Origin: Nonomuraea typhae
GTDB lineage: Bacteria > Actinomycetota > Actinomycetes > Streptosporangiales > Streptosporangiaceae
Length of the DNA stretch: 64,000 nt
NCBI RefSeq assembly: GCF_009760925.1
Contig: NZ_VRLV01000015.1
Coordinates: 124,001 to 188,000 of the forward strand
Direction of reading: 5' to 3'
Every line of letters starts with the position of its first letter. Position 1 is the first letter of the stretch. Position numbers and translations under genes: made by a program. A model generated the notes under the pieces. The model worked only from the letters and a program-made list of their open reading frames with translations, did not search any database and was not told the DNA's origin. Below, one piece after another: positions 63,675 through 64,000 of the stretch.

Positions 63675-64000
63675 TGACCGCACCCGCGATCGAGGACCTG
63701 CTGCGCGAACAGGCGCCGCAGGTCCTCGGCGCCCTCGTGCGCCGCTACGGCCACTTCGACCTGGCCGAGGACGCCGTCCAGGAAGCGCTCATCGCCGCCG
63801 CGGCCCAATGGCCCCAGACCGGGCCGCCGGACAACCCGCGCGCCTGGCTGATCACCGTGGCCGCACGGCGCCTGACCGACCTGCTGCGCAGCGAGCAGGC
63901 CCGCCGCCGGCGCGAAGACGACACCGCCGCCCTGGCGCTGCCCGGCGCCTGGCTCTCCCCCGCCGCCGACCGGCCCCCGCCCGACGGCGACGACACCCTG
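63674..64000 (+). CDS. ECF42-type RNA polymerase sigma factor, 3' end outside window
   Basis: The first 109 codons are visible. Region 2 reads LVRRYGHFDLAEDAVQEALIAA, then PDNPRAWLITVAARRLTDLLR and a charged stretch of Arg and Asp. This is the N-terminus typical of the large sigma factors with a C-terminal TPR-like extension (ECF42, formerly SigJ/DUF6596-like) that pair with DGPF proteins. The ATG overlaps the stop of the DGPF gene. Region 4 and the C-terminal domain lie beyond the right edge. Confidence 0.88.
   Translation, partial: MTAPAIEDLLREQAPQVLGALVRRYGHFDLAEDAVQEALIAAAAQWPQTGPPDNPRAWLITVAARRLTDLLRSEQARRRREDDTAALALPGAWLSPAADRPPPDGDDTL

Overview
The window is high-GC DNA densely packed with genes on both strands. 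It reads as a filamentous actinomycete chromosome, probably of the Streptosporangiales (Nonomuraea- or Streptosporangium-like) or a related antibiotic-producing order. That placement is inferred from gene families: a SARP/AfsR-type regulator, an NB-ARC regulator, an LmbU-family regulator, an F420-type nitroreductase domain, SigE-family and DGPF-linked sigma factors, CHAT and vWA genes, a BlaC-like beta-lactamase and many MFS exporters. No rRNA, tRNA, CRISPR array or complete insertion sequence was seen.

Layout. 1-4.8 kb: a tightly overlapping trio of a vWA-like protein (cut by the window edge), a CHAT protease and a GlgX-type glycogen debranching enzyme with an extra N-terminal domain; this looks like part of a vWA/CHAT conflict or signalling locus. 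4.8-7.2 kb: a sigma factor/membrane-anchored partner operon and a TSUP permease. 7.3-17.2 kb: a compact orphan polyketide locus with a thioesterase-like hydrolase, a single-module PKS (KS-AT-KR-DH-ACP), an adenylation-ACP protein, a FemX/GNAT-like acyltransferase and a sulfotransferase; the PKS AT lacks its catalytic serine. 17.4-24.9 kb: Lrp regulator/dehydratase pair, a decayed P5C reductase, a MarR-nitroreductase fusion divergent from wrbA and an exporter with twin palindromic operators, a zinc-ribbon protein, a secreted phosphodiesterase and a gene remnant. 24.9-35.7 kb: hydrolase, oxidoreductase/AraC pair, PPK2, lipoprotein, ChrB-domain protein plus exporter, a second exporter, ROK regulator and acyltransferase. 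35.8-39.5 kb: OmpA-like lipoprotein, then an ABC exporter preceded by a 46-residue Trp/Arg/Gly-rich peptide gene whose stop codon overlaps the exporter start. 39.8-46.9 kb: NmrA-like/WYL regulator pair with a shared operator, furA-katG, a PLP decarboxylase and a GlxA-type regulator. 46.9-55 kb: a regulatory island with an orphan transposase-like HTH protein, an LmbU-family regulator, two near-identical perfect palindromes, an NB-ARC regulator and two MFS exporters. 54.7-64 kb: lipoprotein, SARP regulator, small membrane protein, class A beta-lactamase, divergent two-component pair, small secreted protein, an MFS gene with an early stop, and a DGPF/sigma pair cut by the right edge.

Common themes are divergent regulator/target pairs with visible inverted repeats, 4-base ATGA or GTGA overlaps that imply translational coupling, and short in-frame tandem repeats in protein linkers. 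The strongest candidates for undescribed biology are the Trp-rich peptide/ABC exporter pair, the CHAT-debranching enzyme operon, the palindromes around the LmbU-family gene, and the serine-less PKS.
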